From: an uncultured Christensenella sp. | GTDB taxonomy: Bacteria; Bacillota; Clostridia; Christensenellales; Pumilibacteraceae | NCBI GenBank assembly: GCA_910577945.1 | Contig: CAJTNI010000018.1 | Coordinates: 1-36,428, forward strand | Length of the DNA: 36,428 bases | Direction: 5' to 3' | Part shown: positions 29,222-36,428 of the stretch, in pieces | Layout: each line of letters begins with the position of its first letter | Position numbering within the stretch: position 1 is the stretch's first letter | Notes under the pieces: model-generated | Databases searched by the model: none | Told to the model about the DNA's origin: nothing | What the model saw: only the letters and a program-made list of their open reading frames with translations | Position numbers and translations under genes: made by a program

Positions 29222-30418
29222 TTACTGCTGCTTTTTTCCGTTGTTCAGTCGGGAGAGCCACGCGCGGTCCGCCTCGTCGTCGAGACTTACAAATCCGCTG
29301 CCTATAACGGGACGCGGCGAAGGCGTCGGCTGCGGCTGGGGCTGCGGCTGAGGATACGGCGCGGGCTGCGGCTGAGGATACGGCGCGGGCTGCGACGTAA
29401 GCAACGACGATTGCTGCGGCTGCGGTTGAGGCGGGCGCGCATTGGTCGGTTTATTGAAGCCTGTGGCGATGATTGTGACCTGCATGTCGTCCTGCAACGA
29501 CGGCACAATCGCCGTGCCGTAAATAATATTCGCGTCGGCGGCGCACGCGTCCTTGATGAGCGCGGCTGCCCTGTCGGTCTCATCCATGGTAACGTCTCTG
29601 CCCTCTATATTTACGATTGCATGAGTCGCGCCCTCGATGCTCGTGCCGAGTATGGGGTTGTTTACGGCGCGCTTGACCGACTCGGTGGCGCGGTTTGCGC
29701 CGCTCGCCTTGCCGATACCGATTATGGCGTCGCCGCCGTTTTCGAGCACCGTGCGAATGTCGGCAAAGTCTACGTTAATTCTGCCGGGGTACGCGATAAG
29801 GTCGGTGGTGGCTTGCACGCCCTGACGGAGCACGTCGTCGGCGTACTTGAACGCGGCTTGCGCCGTCATGTTCTTGGCTGCGACCTTCAATTTCTCGTTG
29901 GGTATGATAATAATCGAGTCTATGTATTCGCGAAGCTTGGTTATGCCCGCGAGCGCGTTGCGCATGCGCACCTCGCCCTCGAACTTGAACGGCGTGGTGA
30001 CGAACGCAATCGTCAGCTTACCGAGTCCGTGCGCGATTTCCGCGATTACGGGCGCAGCGCCCGTACCCGTGCCGCCGCCCATGCCCGCGGTGATAAACAC
30101 CAAATCCATGTCCTTGATTTGCTCTGAAATCACCTCGCGGCATTCCTCGGCGGAAAGCCTGCCCTTTTCGGGATTTGCGCCCGCGCCGAAGCCCTTGGTC
30201 ACGTTAGACCCGATTTGAATGCGCTTCGTCGCCTTGGATACGCGCAACGCCTGTCTGTCGGTATTGACAGCCATAAACAGGTTTACCTTGACGCCGCTCT
30301 GTATCATATTGTCGACGGCGTTGCTGCCGCCGCCGCCCACGCCGATTATCGCTATCTTGACGGGCGACGTCATAATATCGTTTTGCGATGCGCCCGCTCT
30401 TATTTCCTCGAATTTCAT
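29222..30418 (-). CDS. ftsZ: Cell division GTPase FtsZ
   Basis: A 398-residue tubulin-like GTPase that forms the division ring. It has IAIIGVGGGGSNAVDNMI at 22-39, the GGGTGTG loop at 114-120 and the T7-loop region INVDFADI near 214-221. Residues about 322-370 are a Pro/Gln-rich linker with PAPYPQPQ twice, encoded by an exact 24-base direct repeat. The C-terminal peptide that normally binds FtsA and SepF (DIPAFLRR-like) is diverged, ending DRAWLSRLNNGKKQQ. AAGGAGAT precedes the ATG. It follows ftsA by 19 bases and shares its promoter. Confidence 0.98.
   Translation of the reverse strand: MKFEEIRAGASQNDIMTSPVKIAIIGVGGGGSNAVDNMIQSGVKVNLFMAVNTDRQALRVSKATKRIQIGSNVTKGFGAGANPEKGRLSAEECREVISEQIKDMDLVFITAGMGGGTGTGAAPVIAEIAHGLGKLTIAFVTTPFKFEGEVRMRNALAGITKLREYIDSIIIIPNEKLKVAAKNMTAQAAFKYADDVLRQGVQATTDLIAYPGRINVDFADIRTVLENGGDAIIGIGKASGANRATESVKRAVNNPILGTSIEGATHAIVNIEGRDVTMDETDRAAALIKDACAADANIIYGTAIVPSLQDDMQVTIIATGFNKPTNARPPQPQPQQSSLLTSQPAPYPQPQPAPYPQPQPQPQPTPSPRPVIGSGFVSLDDEADRAWLSRLNNGKKQQ
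29340..29387 (-). repeat. 24-base direct repeat in the FtsZ linker
   Basis: Two exact tandem copies of a 24-base unit (29340-29363 and 29364-29387) with a partial third, coding PAPYPQPQ repeats. Such a repeat can change copy number by slippage. Confidence 0.85.
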
Positions 30419-30437
30419 AATTTATCTCCTTGAAGAA

Positions 30438-31691
30438 TTAACCGCGCTTGCGGTTTAACCATCGTTTGAATTTATCCACAACGGACACGTCCGTATCGAC
30501 CGACGACAACACCATGTCCATAAGACCGAGCGCCGACGAGTGCTCGGGACGGTCAAGCTCGGGCATGGGCAAGCTCGTTTTTACCGTCTCGACGTCGCGA
30601 CCGAGCTCGGACGCAACAAATTCCGCCGCGCCGCGGATATGATTGATTCCGCCGCCAGTGACCGACAGCGGCGTGTACGCGGGATATTTGTAATCGCACA
30701 GCTTTAACGTTTTTTCCACGTACATAACGAGCTTTTTGAGCTCGTTTTTGATAATCTCGTTGGTTTTGGCAACGGGGTAAACGTGGCGCTCGTTGTTTAT
30801 TTCTATCTCGTACTCGGTTTGGATTATCTTCGTGCCGTTGGGGAACAGCGGCTTTTTGTCGCGACCCGACGGGTCGGGCGGCGGAGGCGGCTCTTTGTAA
30901 TCGGGGTCGAGCGACAAAACCGCCTTGCGCTTCAACTCGTCCGCCTCTTCGTACGGTATAACGAGCCCCACGGACAGCGCCACGGTTATGCGGTCGCCGC
31001 CCCACGGGAAATAATACTGTCTGCACAGCCCGTCGCCGCGCCCGATTGCAATCGTGGTACAAAGCGCGCCCACGTCCGCGAGCATGACGCACTTGTCGCG
31101 CCTGAATCCGTCGAACAAAAACAGCGTTTGCGCCAGAGGCTGCGAAACGAACTCCACGTCCGCAATGCCCGCGCTGTTCGCGGCGGCGGAGGCTGTTTCT
31201 ATAAAGCCGACATCGGCGAGTATATACGATATACTGCCGCCGAGCTTGGTAGACGCTATTCCCACGGGCGCAATCAGCTTATGCCCGTCGTCGAGCGTAT
31301 AATAAATAGGCTCGATATTTATCACCTTACAGCCGTCAAGCCCGTCGTACTCGTTGCCCTGCTCCTGCAACGCTTCCACGTCGAGCGCGGTGATTTTGCG
31401 CCTTTTGTTGAGCGCCATGGAAACTTCGTTTACATAGCAAGCGGAAAAATCCCCGGGTACGCCAATATACAGCTTGCTTATATCGGCGTTCGCCCTATCC
31501 TCGGCAAGCTTGATGGCGCGCTCGGCAAACGGCACGGGGTCGCCCGCGCCCAACCACGTTCCTCCGCAAAATCCGTCATACTCGCAAATACCGACGCCGT
31601 CGATACATATCGAATTGTTTCTACCTCGGCTGCCAATCAAAACCGTAATTTTGCTCGTGCCGAAATCCATTATCGCAACGTTTTGTTTCAA
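30438..31691 (-). CDS. ftsA: Cell division protein FtsA
   Basis: About 417 residues from a TTG at 31691, chosen because GAGGT lies four bases before it and the family starts within a few residues of the phosphate loop (AIMDFGTSKITVLIG). The open frame continues upstream through the promoter, so the longer version cannot be translated. FtsA is an actin-like ATPase that anchors FtsZ to the membrane. Seen are the 1C-type region (SKLYIGVPGDFSACYVNEVS), FVSQPLAQTLFLF, MLADVGALCTTIAIGRGD as phosphate 2 and VTGGGINHIRGAAEF near the adenosine site. The C-terminal helix VVDKFKRWLNRKRG is the membrane-targeting helix. Confidence 0.93.
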   Translation of the reverse strand: MKQNVAIMDFGTSKITVLIGSRGRNNSICIDGVGICEYDGFCGGTWLGAGDPVPFAERAIKLAEDRANADISKLYIGVPGDFSACYVNEVSMALNKRRKITALDVEALQEQGNEYDGLDGCKVINIEPIYYTLDDGHKLIAPVGIASTKLGGSISYILADVGFIETASAAANSAGIADVEFVSQPLAQTLFLFDGFRRDKCVMLADVGALCTTIAIGRGDGLCRQYYFPWGGDRITVALSVGLVIPYEEADELKRKAVLSLDPDYKEPPPPPDPSGRDKKPLFPNGTKIIQTEYEIEINNERHVYPVAKTNEIIKNELKKLVMYVEKTLKLCDYKYPAYTPLSVTGGGINHIRGAAEFVASELGRDVETVKTSLPMPELDRPEHSSALGLMDMVLSSVDTDVSVVDKFKRWLNRKRG

Positions 31692-31722
31692 ATCGACCTC
31701 GAATTTGTGAACTGCCGTGATA

Positions 31723-31751
31723 ATTATACCCCACGCCACACGGTTTGTCAA
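31723..31751 (-). promoter_or_regulatory. Perfect-consensus sigma-A promoter of ftsA-ftsZ
   Basis: Minus strand TTGACA (31751-31746), 17-base spacer, TATAAT (31728-31723). The leader to the TTG start is about 25 bases. Confidence 0.92.
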
Positions 31752-31864
31752 GTATACGCCGTAAATTAAAAAAATTTGTGATTGCACGGTGTTAAATGCG
31801 TAAAATATACCGTTTGACCGCACGTCCGAAACAGCCCGTTTTTTCGTACGCGCAACGCTTACGC

Positions 31865-31892
31865 AAGCAAAAACGGCGACAACTGCCGCCGT
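31865..31892 (-). terminator. Terminator after divIB
   Basis: Minus strand ACGGCG-8 bases-CGCCGT stem followed by TTTTGC, about 28 bases after the divIB stop. Confidence 0.88.
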
Positions 31893-31920
31893 AATCGAAT
31901 ACCTAGTTATGATTATATCG

Positions 31921-32769
31921 TTATTTCCCCGCGCGGTAATACTTTTCGTAATACCCGTCGTCGTCGTAAACCTCGCCGCCGTACATTTCCGCGCCCGGCG
32001 CGAGATACGTATGGCGGATTTGCGGTTTGTCGGGATTCGCCTTGGTATACTGCACGCGAATTTTGCCTGCGGTCTTGGAAATCGAAAAATCGGGGTCGGG
32101 GTCTACAAAGCTGCTCCAACCGTCGTCGAGCAGTCGCTCGAACTCGTCGCGCTCGCCGTAAAGCTCTATCGAGCACCCCGCCGCAGTGCGTATGTAAATA
32201 TACCCGTCGCGCGACAAATCGACAAAGTCGATACGCTCGGCTATCTGTCTGTCGTTGAGCCCCGTGGAATACATGTAGCTTGTAAGCATATCCACGATAT
32301 AGCGGTCGAAGCCGTCGGCAGCTTGGAAGTACTCGCCGACGCCCGTCGCCGTCTCGCCCTTGGGAACAATCGTAAAGTATCCGCCGACGGGCAGCGCCGA
32401 CGTGCCGCCTATCTTGCCCGACGCATAGCATTGATAATACTCGTCGCCGCGCTTGTATTGAAACGAGTTGCCGTACACTCTGTAATTGATTTGCACTCTG
32501 TCGGGGAATTTGCGCTCCACGTTGACTACGCCGATATTGGCGTATGTGCCCTCGACGCGCGACTTAATCTTTTGCTCGTCTACGAAAAATATCGAGCTGT
32601 TGCGCTTGATTGCGGCGGCTTCTACGACGCGCGCGTCGTACTCCTCCGAATTTTCGAAATACCCGTATGCGTCCACATGCCGAACAAGGAAAGTCGCGCC
32701 GCACGCCACTATTGCAATGACGAGCGCCGCAACCACCGATAATAATACAATCAGCTTTGTGTTCCTCAT
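31921..32769 (-). CDS. divIB: Cell division protein DivIB/FtsQ
   Basis: A 282-residue single-pass membrane protein of the divisome, part of the DivIB-DivIC-FtsL complex. A short cytosolic start (MRNTK) is followed by a membrane helix (LIVLLSVVAALVIAIVACG, about 6-30) and an extracellular POTRA domain with AIKRNSSIFFVDEQKIKSRV, IGVVNVERKFPDRVQINYRV near 52-97, typical of FtsQ/DivIB. The rest is a beta-domain and a Tyr-rich C-terminus. No ribosome site precedes the ATG; a promoter eight bases upstream predicts an almost leaderless message. It lies after murA and before ftsA, as in many Firmicutes. Confidence 0.85.
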   Translation of the reverse strand: MRNTKLIVLLSVVAALVIAIVACGATFLVRHVDAYGYFENSEEYDARVVEAAAIKRNSSIFFVDEQKIKSRVEGTYANIGVVNVERKFPDRVQINYRVYGNSFQYKRGDEYYQCYASGKIGGTSALPVGGYFTIVPKGETATGVGEYFQAADGFDRYIVDMLTSYMYSTGLNDRQIAERIDFVDLSRDGYIYIRTAAGCSIELYGERDEFERLLDDGWSSFVDPDPDFSISKTAGKIRVQYTKANPDKPQIRHTYLAPGAEMYGGEVYDDDGYYEKYYRAGK

Positions 32770-32777
32770 ACTTTATG

Positions 32778-32806
32778 AGTATAACAAATGCGTCGAAAAA
32801 AATCAA
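32778..32806 (-). promoter_or_regulatory. Promoter of divIB, near-leaderless
   Basis: Minus strand TTGATT (32806-32801), 17-base spacer, TATACT (32783-32778), eight bases before the ATG at 32769. Confidence 0.65.
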
Positions 32807-32850
32807 GTATTTACCGCAACTTTACCGCATGCCCGTTAATATCGTTATTG

Positions 32851-34110
32851 TTATTCGTCGCCCACTCTGCGAATGCTCGCGCCCAATGCGGCGAGCTGTT
32901 CCTCTATGTACTCGTAGCCGCGGTCTATGTGCTCCACGCCGTACACGACCGACCGCCCTTCCGCCGCAAGCGCCGCGATAACCAGCGCCGCGCCGCCGCG
33001 CAGGTCGGACGCCTTCAACGCCGCGCCGCGCAGCTTCGGTACGCCGCGAATGACCGCGACCCTGTCCTTGACCGTGATTACCGCACCCATTTTGGCAAGC
33101 TCCGCCGTATAACCGAACCTGCTCTCGAAAAGGTTTTCCACTATTACAGAGCTGCCCAAGGCGCAAGCGAGCATGGCGCAAAACTGCGGCTGCATATCGG
33201 TGGGGAACGCGGGATACACGTTGGTTTCGAGCTTATGTATCGGACGCGGTCTGCCCTCCGCGAAAATGCGCACGCTGTCGTGCTTTACGTTCAAACGCGC
33301 GCCCGCCTTTTTCAGTCTTTCGGTAATTCCGAAAATGTGCTCGGGCACTATATTGTTAAGCGTTACGTTGCCGCCCGTCGCCGTCACCGCCGCTAAGTAC
33401 GTGCCCGCGGTTATCCTGTCGGGCATAGGTCTGTACGTACAGCCGTGCAATTTTTTTACGCCGTTTATGCGCACGACCGATTCGCCCGCGCCGCTGACGC
33501 GCCCGCCCATAGCGTTTATAAAGTCGGCTAGGTCGACGATTTCGGGCTCGCGCGCGGCGTTGACTATCACCGTCTCGCCGTCCAAAAGCGCGCCCGCCAT
33601 CATCAGGTTTTCGGTCGCGCCCACCGACGCAAAATCGAGATTGACGACGGCGCTCTTCATATTCGAGCCGTCGCAGCACAAAACGCCGCAGTCGTCCGCA
33701 ATATCCACCGCCAAGCTTTTAAGCCCCGATATATGTAAGTCTATGGGTCGCAGTCCTATCTCGCAACCGCCCGGATGGCTTATATACGCGCGCCTACACC
33801 GCGAAAGAATCGAACCCATGATAAATATCGACGAGCGCAGTTTGCCCGTTAAATCGGAATTTATGACGTTTAGCGAGATGTCTTTGCAGCAAACCGTCAA
33901 ATTGTCTCCGTCGAACTGCGCCGTACAGCCCAAATGCCGCATGATATCGAGCATGGCGTCGATATCTTTAAGGCGCGGACATTTTTCTATGATAATTGGC
34001 TCGTCTGTGAGAATGCACGCGGCAATAATGGGCAACGCCGCATTCTTTGCCGTCTGCACTCCGATTTCTCCGTATAACGGCTTGCCGCCGTCGATTATAA
34101 GTTTTTGCAT
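32851..34110 (-). CDS. murA: UDP-GlcNAc 1-carboxyvinyltransferase MurA
   Basis: 419 residues from ATG at 34110 (MQKLIIDGGKPLYGEIGVQT), with AAGGTGG eight bases upstream. MurA transfers enolpyruvate from PEP to UDP-GlcNAc, the first committed step of peptidoglycan synthesis. The conserved lysine-asparagine pair is K22-N23 (TAKNAALP), and the catalytic cysteine is C116 in PGGCEIG, so the enzyme should be of the fosfomycin-sensitive type. RPIDLHISGL and the late FPTDMQPQFCAMLACALGSS loop are also family motifs. It precedes divIB by 81 bases; a candidate promoter is at 34133-34162. Confidence 0.97.
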   Translation of the reverse strand: MQKLIIDGGKPLYGEIGVQTAKNAALPIIAACILTDEPIIIEKCPRLKDIDAMLDIMRHLGCTAQFDGDNLTVCCKDISLNVINSDLTGKLRSSIFIMGSILSRCRRAYISHPGGCEIGLRPIDLHISGLKSLAVDIADDCGVLCCDGSNMKSAVVNLDFASVGATENLMMAGALLDGETVIVNAAREPEIVDLADFINAMGGRVSGAGESVVRINGVKKLHGCTYRPMPDRITAGTYLAAVTATGGNVTLNNIVPEHIFGITERLKKAGARLNVKHDSVRIFAEGRPRPIHKLETNVYPAFPTDMQPQFCAMLACALGSSVIVENLFESRFGYTAELAKMGAVITVKDRVAVIRGVPKLRGAALKASDLRGGAALVIAALAAEGRSVVYGVEHIDRGYEYIEEQLAALGASIRRVGDE

Positions 34111-34132
34111 ACGCCTTGCCACCTTCTTTTTT

Positions 34133-34162
34133 AGTATATGAAAGCGTATGCAATGGCGTGAA
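34133..34162 (-). promoter_or_regulatory. Candidate promoter of murA
   Basis: Minus strand TTCACG (34162-34157), 18-base spacer, TATACT (34138-34133). The -35 is weak. The rest of the murA upstream gap (34163-34322) shows partial inverted repeats such as TTGCGGAACGG but nothing I can name. Confidence 0.4.
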
Positions 34163-34322
34163 TACGCTGATTGCGCAAGTACGCCGCAACTCGGTCTTTA
34201 CAAATATATAGTCGGCAACGTTGCGGAACGGCGCAGCGCGCGCGCAATTTGCTTTGCAAAATTATTTATGCCGCGCAAGCCGCAACCGTTCCGAATATTT
34301 AATTGGAAATTCCGTAAACGCG

Positions 34323-34354
34323 AAAACGACCGCCTGCAAGCTTGCAAGCGGTCG
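34323..34354 (-). terminator. Terminator after the coiled-coil gene
   Basis: Minus strand CGACCGC and GCGGTCG flank an inner palindrome TGCAAGCTTGCA, followed by TTTTCG. It lies about 35 bases after the stop. Confidence 0.85.
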
Positions 34355-34388
34355 CGTATCGGTTGTTGTATTTTAAGCGAGCTTCGGC

Positions 34389-36428
34389 TTATTCGTCGTC
34401 GTCCTCGCCTATTCCGCGCAGTCTGTCGCGGAGCTTGTTGAGCACGAGCTGATTGGCAAGCCTGCGTACCTTGTCGGATTGCTCGGTCATGGCGACAGTG
34501 GTAAACTCTTGCGGCAGTATCTCGCGCAGTATTTCGTCCACGCGCTCGTCGCTTACGCCGCCGTCGCCGAGCTGCTCTACAAGCTGCTCCATTATGAGCT
34601 TATTGGCAACCTGTTTAGCGAGCTTATCCGCAACGTCCAATGCGTCGACCGTGGGCGGCGTGCCTGTTACGGCTTGCGGGTTCAGGCTGAATTCGCCGTC
34701 GCCGCCTATCATGCTTGCCTGTCTGTCGATAAGCGAATCGAAATCGACCGTTTGCACGCTCGGACGCTCTTCCGTGAGCATATCCGCGGGCGTTTGCTCG
34801 GCTTTCGGCTGCTCGGTCGGCTTTTGCGCGGGCTTTCTGCCGCGCTTTGCGCCCGTGCCCGATTTGGTCGAGCTCTTGCCGCTCGATTTCGCGCCCGTCG
34901 ATTTCTTAGCGCCCGATTTTGCGCCCGTCGACTTGGCTTTACCCGAACCGTTCTTACTGCCAGCGGGTCTGCCCGCGCTCTTGCGCTTTGCGGGCGCGGC
35001 GGACGGCGCTTGCTTCTTTTCGGGCTCCACGATGCCCGCAATCTCGTTGAGCTGATTTTTGAGGTCGGACAACGAATCGTTCAAATCCTCGTCGGACAGC
35101 TCGTCACGGCGCTTTTCGGTCGCCGCGAGCGCGGTTATCTCGTCTCTCAGTCTGGCGATAGCGTCGAGTATAAGCGTGTTTTCCTGCGTCGGCTTTTCGC
35201 GGCTTAGCTCCTCGCGCAAATCCGCAAGCTCGCCGAGAATGGTGTCGTTGTCGGACGCGTTGCCCGATTTGGTCATAATCTCGCGGAGCTTTGCCACCTC
35301 CTCTGCCACCGCGTCGGTGGACGCGATTTCGGCTTTGAGGCTTTCGATTTCGTCGGTTATTTTGGAATCGGCGTTCTCGGTCAGGTAATGGTTCTGACGC
35401 TCCAACAGGTGCGCCATTTCCGACATGAAGTTGAGCGTCGTCAAATCCGCCTCGCGCTGGTTGGCTATCTCGCTGCGCAGCGTCGCAAGCTCCTCCAAAA
35501 TCTTGTTGTCGGCGGAGCTGCTATCCGGCCTTGCCACGCGCTCGACAAGCGCGTCGTACATGCCGTCGCGCGCGTCGATTGTTTCTTTAAGCCGCGCGAG
35601 TTCGTCGGCGATACCTTCCGTATCCGTAGTGGGCACGGCCTCTATGCGGTCGCGCAGAGCGGACAGCTCGTCGAGAATAATGTTGTTGTAGCTTTCGTAA
35701 TTGGTTTCGCCCGAGGCGGTGTCGTTTACGTTCGCCATGCTGATTGCAAACAGCTGGTCGCGCAACGACTGAATTTCCGTCATGAGCGAGTCGTCGGATT
35801 CCTTTTCGGTCTCGCCTGCGATACGCTTGACGTCCGCAATCTCCTCGCGCAGCGCTTGGAACTCGTCGCGCAGCGCCATGATTTCGCTCATGACGCCCAA
35901 GTCGGGTTCTTCTTTGAGCGTTTGCACGTCCGCCTTGATAGCGGAAACGTCCTCCGCCACGCCGTAAAGGCTGTCGGGCGACGCCAACGTCGCTTTGAGC
36001 TCCGCAAGCTCCTCGCGCACGGCAGTAAGCTCCGCGGCGTTGCCGCCCTCCGCCGAAACGGTGGTAAGCGAGCGCAGCTGCGCAATCTCGTCGCGGATTT
36101 CGTTGAGCTCGACCGCGTAACCGCCGTCGCCGTTGTCCGCAACCGCGGCGCGAATAGACTCCAAGGTCTCGGCGTCGAGCACGGCAGTCGGCGCTTGCGT
36201 AGCCGCCACTTGGTCTCTTAGCCCGCGTATTTCGTCAATCAACGCGGCATACGACGTGTCGCCGTCCGCCGTCGTAGGCGCGGCAGCTACCAAAGTCATA
36301 TCCCTAATCGCGTCGCGCAGCTCGGCAAGCTGGCTTGCCACCGCGTCCGCATTTTCCTGTTTGAGCCGCTCGTTCTCGGCGCGAACGGCGTTGAGCTCCT
36401 CGCGAAGCTCGGCAAGCTCCGCCGCAAA
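34389..36428 (-). CDS. Long repetitive coiled-coil protein with histone-H1-like segment, N-terminus outside window
   Basis: The frame is open to the window edge, at least 679 residues; an in-frame GTG at 36341 is internal, since coding coiled coil continues upstream of it (ELREEL, RAENERLKQE). The first 470 visible residues carry about a dozen copies of a loose motif, LxxEIxxLRDEI (for example DEIRGLRDQV, NEIRDEIAQL, DELSALRDRI, GELADLREEL), spaced about 30-45 residues by acidic Ser/Asp linkers. Next is a Lys/Ser/Gly/Ala-rich stretch (coded about 34820-35000) with GRPAGSKNGS and KRGRKPAQKP, which look like AT-hooks in an H1-like tail. The last 100 residues hold two similar helices, KQVANKLIMEQLVEQLGDG and RRLANQLVLNKLRDRLRG, and an acidic end. 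No family recognised. Likely a DNA-binding or scaffold protein; inference only. Confidence 0.7.
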   Translation of the reverse strand, partial: FAAELAELREELNAVRAENERLKQENADAVASQLAELRDAIRDMTLVAAAPTTADGDTSYAALIDEIRGLRDQVAATQAPTAVLDAETLESIRAAVADNGDGGYAVELNEIRDEIAQLRSLTTVSAEGGNAAELTAVREELAELKATLASPDSLYGVAEDVSAIKADVQTLKEEPDLGVMSEIMALRDEFQALREEIADVKRIAGETEKESDDSLMTEIQSLRDQLFAISMANVNDTASGETNYESYNNIILDELSALRDRIEAVPTTDTEGIADELARLKETIDARDGMYDALVERVARPDSSSADNKILEELATLRSEIANQREADLTTLNFMSEMAHLLERQNHYLTENADSKITDEIESLKAEIASTDAVAEEVAKLREIMTKSGNASDNDTILGELADLREELSREKPTQENTLILDAIARLRDEITALAATEKRRDELSDEDLNDSLSDLKNQLNEIAGIVEPEKKQAPSAAPAKRKSAGRPAGSKNGSGKAKSTGAKSGAKKSTGAKSSGKSSTKSGTGAKRGRKPAQKPTEQPKAEQTPADMLTEERPSVQTVDFDSLIDRQASMIGGDGEFSLNPQAVTGTPPTVDALDVADKLAKQVANKLIMEQLVEQLGDGGVSDERVDEILREILPQEFTTVAMTEQSDKVRRLANQLVLNKLRDRLRGIGEDDDE

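Noticed and set aside
31692..31823. 44-residue N-terminal extension of FtsA in the open frame
   Set aside because: It would be coded across and upstream of the perfect promoter at 31723-31751.
34163..34322. Possible small RNA in the gap before murA
   Set aside because: Partial inverted repeats exist, but there is no separate promoter or recognisable RNA family.
1..36428. tRNA, rRNA, CRISPR arrays, insertion sequences or att sites
   Set aside because: No clover-leaf, regular spaced repeats, transposase motifs or terminal inverted repeats were seen on either strand.

Overview
The window comes from an endospore-forming, Gram-positive (Firmicutes, most likely Clostridia-type) bacterium. The evidence is spoIVA, spoIIGA, sigE and sigG, a division cluster murA-divIB-ftsA-ftsZ running into the sporulation sigma genes, the glgC-glgD-glgA glycogen operon, and AGGAGG-type ribosome binding sites. 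No species can be named from the sequence. Every gene I support lies on the minus strand except sigG. Most of the window is GC-rich, which creates many long antisense open frames; I treat those as shadows.

Layout from left to right. Positions 1-2024 are visibly AT-richer and look acquired: a nitroreductase cut by the window edge, a winged-helix-like protein, a broken second nitroreductase start, a small membrane protein and a glycine/alanine-rich toxin-tail-like protein. Positions 2027-7476 hold a DUF1848 protein, a possible 40-residue coupled ORF, a membrane protein and glgA, glgD and glgC behind a good sigma-A promoter. Positions 7879-11563 encode a heterodimeric ABC exporter. spoIVA follows with a sigma-E-like promoter.

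Positions 13400-16573 are the most interesting part. They form a tightly coupled three-gene operon that looks like a bacterial ESCRT-III/Vps4 system: an AAA ATPase with an MIT-like N-terminus, a small Snf7-like protein with acidic C-terminus and MIM1-like terminal helix, and a paralogous Snf7-like domain fused to an FtsK/SpoIIIE-type ATPase. plsY and der lie just upstream and may be co-transcribed with it.

The rest: a membrane protein, a divergent membrane-anchored cyclophilin-like protein with a DUF975 protein, an nrdR-feoA-feoB-rluA operon, a YmxH-type PRC-barrel protein with a cysteine-rich tail, sigG (plus strand), spoIIGA-sigE, ftsA-ftsZ, divIB, murA, and the 3' part of a very long repetitive coiled-coil protein with a histone-H1-like basic segment. 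Promoters for der, spoIIGA and divIB sit so close to the ATG that their mRNAs look leaderless; the spoIIGA promoter also carries a Spo0A-box match over its -35.

I saw no tRNA, rRNA, CRISPR array, insertion sequence or replication origin. All family calls come from reading motifs by eye; no database or structure search was run.
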